From Deltaproteobacteria bacterium (GTDB taxonomy: Bacteria > UBA10199 > DSSB01 > JACPFA01): 64,000 nt of DNA. Positions 54,372-62,719 of the stretch are shown piece by piece. The notes under the pieces are model-generated. The model ran no database searches. It saw only the letters and a program-made list of their open reading frames with translations, and was not told where the DNA came from. The stretch is taken from NCBI GenBank assembly GCA_016183235.1, contig JACPFA010000042.1:1-64000 (forward strand). Direction: 5' to 3'. Both the position numbers and the translations under genes were made by a program. Positions within the stretch are counted from its first letter, which is position 1. Each line of letters opens with the position of its first letter.

Positions 54372-55171
54372 AAAAGAAAACTAAAATCGGATTTATTGGT
54401 TTTGGCAAAATGGCTCAAGCCATTGCCAACCGTGTGTTAGAACAAGGGCTACTGCCCAACAAAAACTTATGGGCCCATGACCCTTACGCTAAGCCTAATC
54501 GTAAAGTGCAGTGGGCAACTTCTAATGCTGAGCTGGCCCGTCATTGCAATGTTTTGATCTTAGCGGTGAAGCCCTATGACATTCAAACGGCGTTGGAGAG
54601 TTGTCGCGAGGTTATTCAACCCAACACCTTGATGATCTCGATTGCGGCTGGGGTAACTCTGGCTAAACTTAAAAAACTTGTGCCCCAAGCGCATTGGGTG
54701 CGGGTGATGCCCAACACGCCGGCTATGATTGGTTATGGCATGACAGGGATTTATTTCCCTGCAGGGGTTTCAATTGCTTCTCAAACCACGGTATTAAAAA
54801 TTTTTAAAAGTGTTGGCGAAGTTTACACGGTGCAACGGGAAGGCCAGCTGAACGGGGTGACGGCTTTATCAGGCAGCGGGCCAGCCTTTGTTTATCGTTT
54901 TGCCATGGCCATGATGAAAGGTGCTCAAAAAATTGGCCTCAGCAAGACCATGGGACAAAAACTTGTCGTTCAAACTTTATTAGGCGCGGCTCATATGTTG
55001 CAACGCGAACCTGACCCTGCGAGCTTAATCGCACAAGTAGCCAGCAAACGCGGCACGACATTAGCAGGGCTTAAAGTTTTAGCACAAAGCGCAGCCTTGG
55101 ATAAAATTTTGGCCAAAACCTTGCGGGCCGCTTATCAACGAGCTATTGAAATTGCTGAGGAGTCTTACTAA
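54368..55171 (+). CDS. proC: Pyrroline-5-carboxylate reductase
   Basis: 267 aa, GTG start with GGAG 7 nt upstream overlapping the yggS stop. NADP-binding GFIGFGKMAQAI, MPNTPAMIGYGM and TALSGSGPAFVYRF. Last step of proline synthesis. The stop TAA is in the end of element G. Confidence 0.95.
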   Translation: MKKKTKIGFIGFGKMAQAIANRVLEQGLLPNKNLWAHDPYAKPNRKVQWATSNAELARHCNVLILAVKPYDIQTALESCREVIQPNTLMISIAAGVTLAKLKKLVPQAHWVRVMPNTPAMIGYGMTGIYFPAGVSIASQTTVLKIFKSVGEVYTVQREGQLNGVTALSGSGPAFVYRFAMAMMKGAQKIGLSKTMGQKLVVQTLLGAAHMLQREPDPASLIAQVASKRGTTLAGLKVLAQSAALDKILAKTLRAAYQRAIEIAEESY

Positions 55172-55344
55172 GGAGATCATAGTCTACTACACATCTGACT
55201 TCGGCTCATGGCCTACGACTGCGTCAGATTTCACAAAAAATTCATCAACGTGGCTTAGGCCACGCCTCCGAATTTTTTGCTCATCTTCCTTGTCTCGGCT
55301 CATGATCCTGTGTCATATGTATAGTAGACTATGATCTCCTTAGT
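55167..55344 (+). repeat. Fold-back element G (178 bp)
   Basis: Perfect 22-nt inverted repeats at 55167-55188 and 55323-55344, 134-nt core. Outer 10 nt (ACTAAGGAGA) equal those of element F; the next 12 nt differ completely yet remain self-complementary. Sits exactly between proC and yggT. Confidence 0.92.
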
Positions 55345-55660
55345 AAAAATGAGTTTTTTGGTGATGCTTTTACAATCCGTGACCCAAATCGTACACTTGC
55401 TGATCAATATTTATAGCCTGGTGTTAGCTGCGACTGTGCTTCTTAGTTGGGTCAATCCCGACCCCTACAACCCCATTGTTCGAGTTTTACGCCAATTAAC
55501 CGAACCCCTTTTATCGCAAATTCGTCGGCGTTTGCCCCGCGGCTGGTTTAAAACCGGCTTTGACTTCTCACCCCTTATTTTGCTTTTCATCCTCATCTTT
55601 GTGGATAATCTACTGGTTTATTTGACTCAAATGGCCACTCAAAGTTTGGGGGGAGTTTAA
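55331..55660 (+). CDS. yggT: YggT family membrane protein
   Basis: 109 aa. Two membrane helices around LAATVLLSWVNPDPYNPIVRVLRQLTEPLLSQIRR... pattern of the YggT family (PLL..IRR and FDFSPLI). ATG at 55331 is in the right arm of element G; an alternative ATG is 55349. Neither has an SD. Confidence 0.88.
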   Translation: MISLVKMSFLVMLLQSVTQIVHLLINIYSLVLAATVLLSWVNPDPYNPIVRVLRQLTEPLLSQIRRRLPRGWFKTGFDFSPLILLFILIFVDNLLVYLTQMATQSLGGV

Positions 55661-55724
55661 ATGTTCATGTCCACAGGGGGATTTATCTATCTTGGGAAGT
55701 AACATTAACATGAAGATGAAGAAA

Positions 55725-56090
55725 TCATGCCGCTAAATTAAATTCAATCGTGTCATATTCAACGATAGGCATTTTTACATTACGCCCAGAAACTTTGGTC
55801 GTTTTGACTTTAATTGCCCCAATTTCCTCAAAAAACAAAATGACTTTATTGAGATTCGATACATCCATTTTGGTTATTTTCGCCAATTCGTAAACCGACT
55901 TTGGCTTAAATAACAACACGTATTTTAAAATAGGCAAGTTAAGGATAAATCGGTCAAAATCTTTTTTATTGTCAAAACTTATTTCGTAACGAGGAGATTT
56001 TAATTTGGCCCGCTTTGCCATACGAAAGGCTTTTTTAAAATCATTTAAAATTTCCGCTGAATTTTTTAAAGAAATAATAAGATGTCTCAT
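55725..56090 (-). CDS. TumA-like winged-HTH antitoxin
   Basis: 121 aa. HTH region VYELAKITKMDVSNLNKVILFFEEIG, N-terminal helical RHLIISLKNSAEIL. Resembles the HVO_A0114/TumA type that accompanies TumE toxins. ATGA overlap with the upstream toxin-like gene; likely autorepresses. Confidence 0.8.
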   Translation of the reverse strand: MRHLIISLKNSAEILNDFKKAFRMAKRAKLKSPRYEISFDNKKDFDRFILNLPILKYVLLFKPKSVYELAKITKMDVSNLNKVILFFEEIGAIKVKTTKVSGRNVKMPIVEYDTIEFNLAA

Positions 56091-56377
56091 AATTTAACTC
56101 CCATTTGTTCAAAGACTAAAATTTTAAAATCTTGGACTAACTGATCTTCATTAATAAAATGATAGGGCAGTTCGGTTTTGTTCACGTGGATATGTGGACC
56201 TTTGGAATAATGATTATCCATCAAAACACGCTTACCACTTCTTTGATCGACTAAGATGAGGCCATATTTTATCCCTTTAGGGTACCTCCTAGATCGGCTT
56301 ATCTTGTGAATTTCCATTTCAAGAATGTACCGATTTTTCAAACGAGCTTTATGCCAATAAACCACCTTGGCTTTCAT
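56087..56377 (-). CDS. TumE/DUF6516-like toxin
   Basis: 96 aa. VDQRSGKRVLMDNHYSKGPHIH and LPYHFINEDQLVQDFKIL match the TumE/DUF6516 pattern (MDNHxPKGPHxH, then a Tyr/Phe-rich strand and a DF helix). Toxin-first order, antitoxin overlapping. Function is from family knowledge. Confidence 0.8.
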   Translation of the reverse strand: MKAKVVYWHKARLKNRYILEMEIHKISRSRRYPKGIKYGLILVDQRSGKRVLMDNHYSKGPHIHVNKTELPYHFINEDQLVQDFKILVFEQMGVKL

Positions 56378-56378
56378 A

Positions 56379-56402
56379 ATATTGGTTTTATTGTACCAAT
56401 AT
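56379..56402 (-). promoter_or_regulatory. Dyad operator upstream of the toxin-antitoxin genes
   Basis: Perfect 8-bp arms ATATTGGT and ACCAATAT with an 8-bp spacer, ending one base before the ATG; position suits autoregulation by the HTH antitoxin. Confidence 0.65.
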
Positions 56403-56501
56403 AGAGCAAAATGTCAATGTTAAACTTTAGTTTTAGAAATCCTCGGCGACTTGAAAATGGGCTCAAGTGTTTTTATGTAATAAGTTGACGACTTAAAAAG
56501 G

Positions 56502-59360
56502 TTAGTCGCCACTACTGGAAAGGTAATGTTCATTGACTTCTTCGGCAAAGAGCGGGCGGTTATATAAAGAAATCTCATCAATATTTCCGTTAAACCACGG
56601 TGGCGCAGGATGACCAAAAGAACGCTTACTAACAAAAGCAGAACTGGAAGAAGGAATGGTTCTAGGATTAGTCCCAGGGGCATCATCACAAACATCCATC
56701 AGCTTTTCATTTCTATAAAGACATATTTTTTTTGCTACATCATCATATGTCGCGGTTAATACATAGCTTGTATTCAAAGCTAATATGCTATTTTTAACCA
56801 TACCCATACTACTCTGGGGGTCATCAGAAGCAATAATTACTACTGCATCTAATGGGGGAACATCCCCCATTGCCCTTAATTCGTAGCCAAAACCAGCAGA
56901 CAATTCTCCATTAATAACAGACATTCTTTTATCGATAATTTCCTGGTGCCCTCCATTGACAATTCCCAAAATTTCTATTTTGGCTTGTATGCTCACAGAG
57001 GGGGGATTCAGACTTGCTGAATTGGGAATTTCTACATAATCATCCACCCCATCAAATTTTAACGCGCCATCTAGAATGCCCGATTGTGGGGGCTCAAGCC
57101 ACTCGGGGGCGCCTTGTGGAATGCCGTGGTTGTTGTTGCCGCTGTAGTCGCAGATGGTCTTGCTTGGGTCGTCTTGTTCGGCACAGGGAGGGCCTTTTGG
57201 ATCTTCGTTGAACCGCAACCATAGCACCAGACCTGCATCACCCGTGGTTACGATTTTTTCTAAAGTGTTGAGAATTTGACTGCCACTGGTCTCTTCGACT
57301 TTGAATTTGTAATCCTTGCGTGGGTCTAGATCGTCTAAATCAAGGGTTTCTCCACCGGTTTTCTTTTCATCAATCGGTATTGTTGCGGTCTCTTGGCCGT
57401 TGTTATCTAATTCAATCGCTCTGATTCGGTATTCCTTATTATTTTCAGGCAACGCCAGTTCATGCTTGGGCCTTGTTTCACCTGGAAAATTGCTAATCAC
57501 GCCGTATTTTGGAGGATTGGAGTTGAGGGTTTGTATGGGTGGCGTGATGTCTTCGCTGGATTTACATCGATCACCACCACAGTCATCGTTGAATGTCTTG
57601 GCACGACTTGCTTCTAAAAGATAGGTCTGTGGCTCATCTGCTATGATTGGTAGTTCTCCCTTGCAAGTTATAATCCCCTCCATAAAGCTATCTTCTACGC
57701 AAATCGGGGGATTACCCGCTTCTCCTTTTAAGGGTTGTAAAACTTTTTGGTTGATCTTAATGGTTTCGGCACTTACGTTTTCAATCTCATAACTTATTTT
57801 ACCCTTCCATCCCTTCCATAATTCCCCTGCCTTATAAACCTTGAGCTTGGGCTGATTGCGCACCTTGAAGGTGATGGGGCGAGCAGGCCCTTTTGTCCCA
57901 TCCAATAATTTCGTTGTAACATTGACGGTAATCGAATCCCCTTCGTTGGCGTTACTTACATCTAAGGTATAAATCGCACTAGCGGGGTTACTTGAAACAG
58001 GTGCCAATGCCCCTATAGGCCCTTTTACTGAAATAAGGCTCACTTGCGGTTGATTCACAATATTAAATTCTATAACTTCTTTTCCAAACACCCATTTCCT
58101 CCCCTTGGGATAAGCGACCTTAATGGGGCTGCTGTTCGTTACCTGATATTGCCCCTTGCCTATCCCAGTACGATCTTTATCATCGGTCACTTCCACTTCT
58201 AAATTCACGACTCCATCCGGTAATTTTTCGGTGTCAACTTGGCTAAACGTCACTTCCATTTCTCCCAAAAGGTTTTCATTTTGTTCGGTGGTATGGCCCG
58301 TAAGCGCATCTCCATTATGTTGAAGACTAACCCCCTTCACCTCATCTCTAGCACAGGCTATCCCCTTCAAGGTTTGAAACCCTTCCAACTCGGAATTGAG
58401 CTCAGGATCGCTAAAGGCAAAGCTTGGGCGCGATTGATTGCTGCTGATTGCCTCGATTTTAAACCCTTCATCTTGGTTCATTCCTTGGTCACTGTTCACT
58501 CCATCGCTGACAATCGCTTTAATATTGCGTAAGTTTTTTAGTTTGGCCGAGACACTCAATAAATCTAAGCGATAAACGATTTTCTTGGTGACTTTATTGT
58601 TGTTGGCACCTTGCGTTTCGCTTTCTTGTTTAATCCCACAGATAGGGTCTGTGACTTTTAATGACTCTACATGCGCATTGTCTTCGCCTTCGAGTGTAAT
58701 AAGCAGGTCTGTGCCTTCTTGTTGGGTGCTGATGTTAAGGGTGGGTTTGATAGGTTGGCTGTCTTTGCTAATAGGGCTGACTTTATCTTTCAATTCTTGG
58801 TACGTGCTCCACCCATCGTTGTCGGGGTCTAAATCGGGCAAAATGCCTTGGCTAATGGAGGCACTGATATTCGGATCTTGTTTGTCGACTTCGTAGCGAA
58901 TGTCTGAGCTGATGAAGCTTACGGTTTCGGCGTTGCCATCGCCGATGGCTTGTTCTACTTCGGCGTAGGCGAAGGCTATGGCATTGCCTGAGGTTAGATA
59001 TTGAAACTCGATGATGAATTTGTAGGTTTTACCGCCGGGGAGTTTGAAGCTTTTGGCTTTTACGGTGCCGTTTACTTCATCGACCTCCATGGTGGTATCG
59101 TGGACTTTGGTTTGGGCGGGCAATTCGTAAACGCGTAGTTGGGCGGCTAGCCAGGGGGTGGCTTGGGCGTTTAGGTCTTGGCTCCATTGGCTGGGGATGG
59201 CGATGGATAAGGTGTCGGATGGCGTTGATGGGGTGGTGCAGGAAACAAAGAAAAGAAGAAGAAAGCAGAGATAAAATAGAAGATTGCTTCTGTTATCATG
59301 GGTCCCCGCCTTCGCGGGGATGACATTCCTCGCAATGACATTTTTAGACCTGGCACTCAT
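56502..59360 (-). CDS. Large LamG-domain surface lipoprotein
   Basis: 952 aa from ATG 59360 (GGGAGGT, 9 nt). Lipobox FFVSC after LLFYLCFLLL. Calcium-type loop DPDNDGWSTYQE near 178, Ig-like or Big-type beta repeats, and a C-terminal LamG/concanavalin-like domain (LVLWLRFNE ... GALKFDGVDDYVEIP ... FNGNIDEISLYNRPLFAEEV). Residues 7-24 (NVIARNVIPAKAGTHDN) are translated palindromic repeat inserted in the signal-peptide n-region. Confidence 0.85.
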   Translation of the reverse strand: MSARSKNVIARNVIPAKAGTHDNRSNLLFYLCFLLLFFVSCTTPSTPSDTLSIAIPSQWSQDLNAQATPWLAAQLRVYELPAQTKVHDTTMEVDEVNGTVKAKSFKLPGGKTYKFIIEFQYLTSGNAIAFAYAEVEQAIGDGNAETVSFISSDIRYEVDKQDPNISASISQGILPDLDPDNDGWSTYQELKDKVSPISKDSQPIKPTLNISTQQEGTDLLITLEGEDNAHVESLKVTDPICGIKQESETQGANNNKVTKKIVYRLDLLSVSAKLKNLRNIKAIVSDGVNSDQGMNQDEGFKIEAISSNQSRPSFAFSDPELNSELEGFQTLKGIACARDEVKGVSLQHNGDALTGHTTEQNENLLGEMEVTFSQVDTEKLPDGVVNLEVEVTDDKDRTGIGKGQYQVTNSSPIKVAYPKGRKWVFGKEVIEFNIVNQPQVSLISVKGPIGALAPVSSNPASAIYTLDVSNANEGDSITVNVTTKLLDGTKGPARPITFKVRNQPKLKVYKAGELWKGWKGKISYEIENVSAETIKINQKVLQPLKGEAGNPPICVEDSFMEGIITCKGELPIIADEPQTYLLEASRAKTFNDDCGGDRCKSSEDITPPIQTLNSNPPKYGVISNFPGETRPKHELALPENNKEYRIRAIELDNNGQETATIPIDEKKTGGETLDLDDLDPRKDYKFKVEETSGSQILNTLEKIVTTGDAGLVLWLRFNEDPKGPPCAEQDDPSKTICDYSGNNNHGIPQGAPEWLEPPQSGILDGALKFDGVDDYVEIPNSASLNPPSVSIQAKIEILGIVNGGHQEIIDKRMSVINGELSAGFGYELRAMGDVPPLDAVVIIASDDPQSSMGMVKNSILALNTSYVLTATYDDVAKKICLYRNEKLMDVCDDAPGTNPRTIPSSSSAFVSKRSFGHPAPPWFNGNIDEISLYNRPLFAEEVNEHYLSSSGD
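59298..59340. repeat. Palindromic repeat inside the LamG lipoprotein gene
   Basis: ATGGGTCCCCGCCTTCGCGG followed by GGATGACATT and CTCGCAATGACAT; common intergenic repeat found here within coding sequence in frame. Confidence 0.75.
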
Positions 59361-59590
59361 TATCAATTACCTCCCTCATTGCCTGCTATATACAGTTACA
59401 CAGTGGGACTCAAGGGGGTTTTTATCGCAGGCCCCCCCAGAGGACAAAAGTCCCCACATTTCTTAACTCTAAGATTTTGCTTTGTTTTTTTGCTATTTTC
59501 CCTTAGAATTTCAAGTGCGGTTTCACAATACTCGGCAGGGCTCCAAAATCAATATAACTTATTGATTTTTATAAGGAAAAGGTTTGTTTA

Positions 59591-60187
59591 GTGGTTGATA
59601 AGATACCAAAGATACCGAAGGAAAATTATTGGGCAGTCGATGCACTCAACAAGTCTGATGAAGACAAAGAACAACGCAATCGCAACCAGAGGGATGACCA
59701 AGAGCGGGGCCGGGAATATCGCGCCGAGTTTGAGGAGTTTTCTGATTTTACTAAACTGGTTCAAAATAACCCTAAGAATTATGAAAACCATGACTTGGAA
59801 AAAGAACAGGTGGACGCCTTTGTATTTAGAAGTGTTAGCACACAAGGCACCTCTGCCACGCTCGAAGTCGACATTTGTTTTTCGGATGGCAGTGTTGAAA
59901 AAGGCGTTAGAATTGCGGTGGGGCGCGAAGAAGGTATGGGCTATCTAGGCAAAAAACCCGGCGAACCCGTTGCCATTGACCAAATTTTTAAAGGTTCTTC
60001 GTTGATGACAGTGGGGCTATTTCGCCCTAAAAATATGGCACGCACAATCCCACTTACTGATAACCCTCATGCTCACCAAGGCATCATGGGAATAAGTTGG
60101 CTAACACCTTTTAATTTGGTCATCGGAAGTTTACTTTCAGCCATCATATTATTTTTAGGATTTTTAATTCGAGTATTGGCTTCTTAA
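59591..60187 (+). CDS. Hypothetical C-terminally anchored protein
   Basis: 198 aa, GTG start with AAGGAAAAGG upstream. Charged N-terminal region, a central beta-rich domain (LEVDICFSDGSVEKGVRIAVG), and a C-terminal membrane helix (LVIGSLLSAIILFLGFLIRVLA). 6 nt before the kinase gene; likely functions with it. Confidence 0.6.
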   Translation: MVDKIPKIPKENYWAVDALNKSDEDKEQRNRNQRDDQERGREYRAEFEEFSDFTKLVQNNPKNYENHDLEKEQVDAFVFRSVSTQGTSATLEVDICFSDGSVEKGVRIAVGREEGMGYLGKKPGEPVAIDQIFKGSSLMTVGLFRPKNMARTIPLTDNPHAHQGIMGISWLTPFNLVIGSLLSAIILFLGFLIRVLAS

Positions 60188-60193
60188 GCAACT

Positions 60194-62716
60194 ATGGAAA
60201 AGTTTCAACCTAAACCTTTTGGAAAATATTTTCTTGTTGAAAAGCTAGCCACCGGGGGCATGGCCGAAATCTACAAGGCCAAGACTTACGGCGTGGATGG
60301 TTTTGAAAAATTGCTGGTTATTAAGCGCATCCTTCCCCACACGAGCGTTGATAAAGAATTTATTAACATGTTGGTGGATGAAGCCAAACTTTCGGTGCTT
60401 CTTTCTCACACCAACGTTGTGCAAGTTTATGATTTAGGAAAAGTTGGCGACGACTACTTTATCTCCATGGAATTCATCGATGGGGTCAACTTGCGCCAAA
60501 TCATCAACCGGCTCAAAGAACTCAATCAGCCTATCGAACAAGAATTAGCAGTTTATATTATCAGCGAGGTTTGCAAAGGCTTAGACTATGCCCATACCAA
60601 AAAAGATCCGGATGGCAATCCACTGTCGATCGTGCACCGTGATGTTAGCCCACAAAATATTTTGGTGAGCTACGAAGGTGAAGTTAAGATTGTGGATTTT
60701 GGTATCGCTAAGGCGGCTATGAATATCAGCCATACCTTGGCGGGTATTCTCAAAGGCAAAATCAGCTACATGTCTCCTGAGCAGGCCTTGGGAAAGATTG
60801 TTGACCGCCGCACCGATATCTTTTCAGCAGGCCTTGTCTTCTATGAACTACTAACCGGGCAGAAATTGTTTACCGGTGAAACGCAATTTGAAGTTTTAAA
60901 AAAAATTCGCACCTCACGGCTTAATGAAAATTCTTTTCCCGATAGTGTCCCCGTTACGCTACGAAAAGTTTTGGCCAAGGCCTTGGCTTATTATCCACGG
61001 GATCGCTACCAATATGCCGGCGATTTTCAGGTTGATTTAACCAAATATCTTTACACTACCTTCTCTGATTTTACCCCGCGCAAAATTGCAACCCTTGCTC
61101 GGTCCCTCTTTAAGAATGAACTGGAAGACCGCGCCCTCAAAAAGGGAGAAGCCTCCCTCGATGCCCGCACGCGCTCCATCATCATGGAGGCTAGCAATCA
61201 AGAAAATTTGGTTCACTTTGATAAAACCGTGGTGGATTCAGAAGCATCGATTAAGGCCGATACCAACACCTTTCATGAAGAGGCCATCAAAGGAGAAGGC
61301 ACCGAGCCTTCGCTTACCGCTCAGCATGGTGAGAAGCGCGGAAAAGACAAGGGTGAAAAAAGAGTGCCCATTACGAAACGGCGGTGGTTTAAATCGACCG
61401 TTGTGGCCACACTATTATTGGCACTAGGGGCCACGGGCTTATGGAAAGGCAAAGAAATCAAAGAATGGCTTTTCCCCAAACCAGAACCCAAAGGGGTTTT
61501 AATCATCGATTCAACCCCACAGGGTGCGGAGATTCTTTTAGATGATGCCGATACCAATTTGATCACCCCCACCGAACTCACCAAGTTAGAATTACTTAAA
61601 CCCTATAAAATCACCTTGAAGAAAAAACGCTATAAAACTTGGTCAAAAGTTTTTTCACTACCCAGCGCCGACCCCGTGTCGCTGAATCCACAGCTAGAAG
61701 TTATCCCGGTTGGCTCTATTGACGTCAAAACCACTCCACCCGGCGCCAAAATTTTTGTGAATGGAGAAGATACTAAATTGGTCACACCCGCTACGGTGGC
61801 TGACATACCCATTCACGATTCTTACACCCTTCGATTGGAGAAAGAAAAGTATAAACCGGTGGAAGAAAAAATCACCATTTACTCGATCGACACGGTGGAA
61901 TTTAGTAAAACTTTGGTAGAGATTCAATATGGCTCAATTGCCATATCCAGCAATCCAACGGGGGCGGTTATTTATCTCAATGGTAAAGCTATCAACAAAT
62001 CCACCCCCACCACTTTAAGCGATTTAGAAGCAGGCGGCATTTACACTTTACGATTGGCCAAGAATGGATACAACGACGTTACACGATCGGTAAGCGTTAT
62101 AGCTAATCAAACGGTGAATGTCAGTGGTACCTTACCCAAAGTTGAAGCAAGGCCCCCCACCCCTAAACCTACGGTGAAGCCCAGCCCCAAGCCAACCCCC
62201 ATTGCGATTCGACCCACACCAAAACCTACATCAAAACCTCACCCTACAAAGAAACCCATCCCGGATGGAAATCAAGTTAATGCATCGGGTGAAACTTACC
62301 TTGCGCTCAATTCAAACCCCAAAGGGGCATCGGTTTATGTTAATGGGGTCATGGTCGGAACAACTCCAGGTAAGTTCAAAGTACAACCTGGGACCGCTAA
62401 TGTTACGGTAACCAAAGACGGCGCAACGGTAAGGCAAGTTGTTACTTTAAGACCTGGCACCACTCGCTCGCTCGGCACCCTTGATCTGAAAGCACCTGCA
62501 GCGGGAGGCGCCATTCGGGTTGACTCTAATCCCACGGGGGCTGAGGTGAGCTTGAATGGCAAAGGGGTTAAAAGCACACCGGTTAAGATTAATGGTTTAA
62601 AAAACGGCCGCTCTTATTCGATAACCGTGAGCAAGAAAGGGTATAAATCATGGTCAAAGTCGTTTACCATGGGCGAAGAATCGTTATCCTTTTTCGCCAA
62701 TTTGCAGAAAGAATGA
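60194..62716 (+). CDS. Ser/Thr protein kinase with PEGA repeats
   Basis: 840 aa. Kinase domain 11-290: Gly loop LATGGMAEIYKAK, Lys44, Asp150 in HRDVSPQN, Asp168 in DFG. Linker, membrane helix 401-416, then five PEGA domains (about 434, 505, 575, 685, 760) separated by a Pro/Lys-rich linker (640-680), the last ending SFFANLQKE. Extracytoplasmic sensing, cytoplasmic signalling. 3 nt before the FHA/sigma-54 gene. Confidence 0.94.
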   Translation: MEKFQPKPFGKYFLVEKLATGGMAEIYKAKTYGVDGFEKLLVIKRILPHTSVDKEFINMLVDEAKLSVLLSHTNVVQVYDLGKVGDDYFISMEFIDGVNLRQIINRLKELNQPIEQELAVYIISEVCKGLDYAHTKKDPDGNPLSIVHRDVSPQNILVSYEGEVKIVDFGIAKAAMNISHTLAGILKGKISYMSPEQALGKIVDRRTDIFSAGLVFYELLTGQKLFTGETQFEVLKKIRTSRLNENSFPDSVPVTLRKVLAKALAYYPRDRYQYAGDFQVDLTKYLYTTFSDFTPRKIATLARSLFKNELEDRALKKGEASLDARTRSIIMEASNQENLVHFDKTVVDSEASIKADTNTFHEEAIKGEGTEPSLTAQHGEKRGKDKGEKRVPITKRRWFKSTVVATLLLALGATGLWKGKEIKEWLFPKPEPKGVLIIDSTPQGAEILLDDADTNLITPTELTKLELLKPYKITLKKKRYKTWSKVFSLPSADPVSLNPQLEVIPVGSIDVKTTPPGAKIFVNGEDTKLVTPATVADIPIHDSYTLRLEKEKYKPVEEKITIYSIDTVEFSKTLVEIQYGSIAISSNPTGAVIYLNGKAINKSTPTTLSDLEAGGIYTLRLAKNGYNDVTRSVSVIANQTVNVSGTLPKVEARPPTPKPTVKPSPKPTPIAIRPTPKPTSKPHPTKKPIPDGNQVNASGETYLALNSNPKGASVYVNGVMVGTTPGKFKVQPGTANVTVTKDGATVRQVVTLRPGTTRSLGTLDLKAPAAGGAIRVDSNPTGAEVSLNGKGVKSTPVKINGLKNGRSYSITVSKKGYKSWSKSFTMGEESLSFFANLQKE

Positions 62717-62719
62717 TTC

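Noticed and set aside
56420-56695. 91-aa minus frame inside the LamG gene
   Set aside because: Out-of-frame shadow of the LamG domain coding sequence.
59171-59356. 61-aa frame starting at the ATG in the repeat, with a hydrophobic stretch
   Set aside because: Wrong frame for the lipoprotein and stops early; the SD-supported start is 59360.
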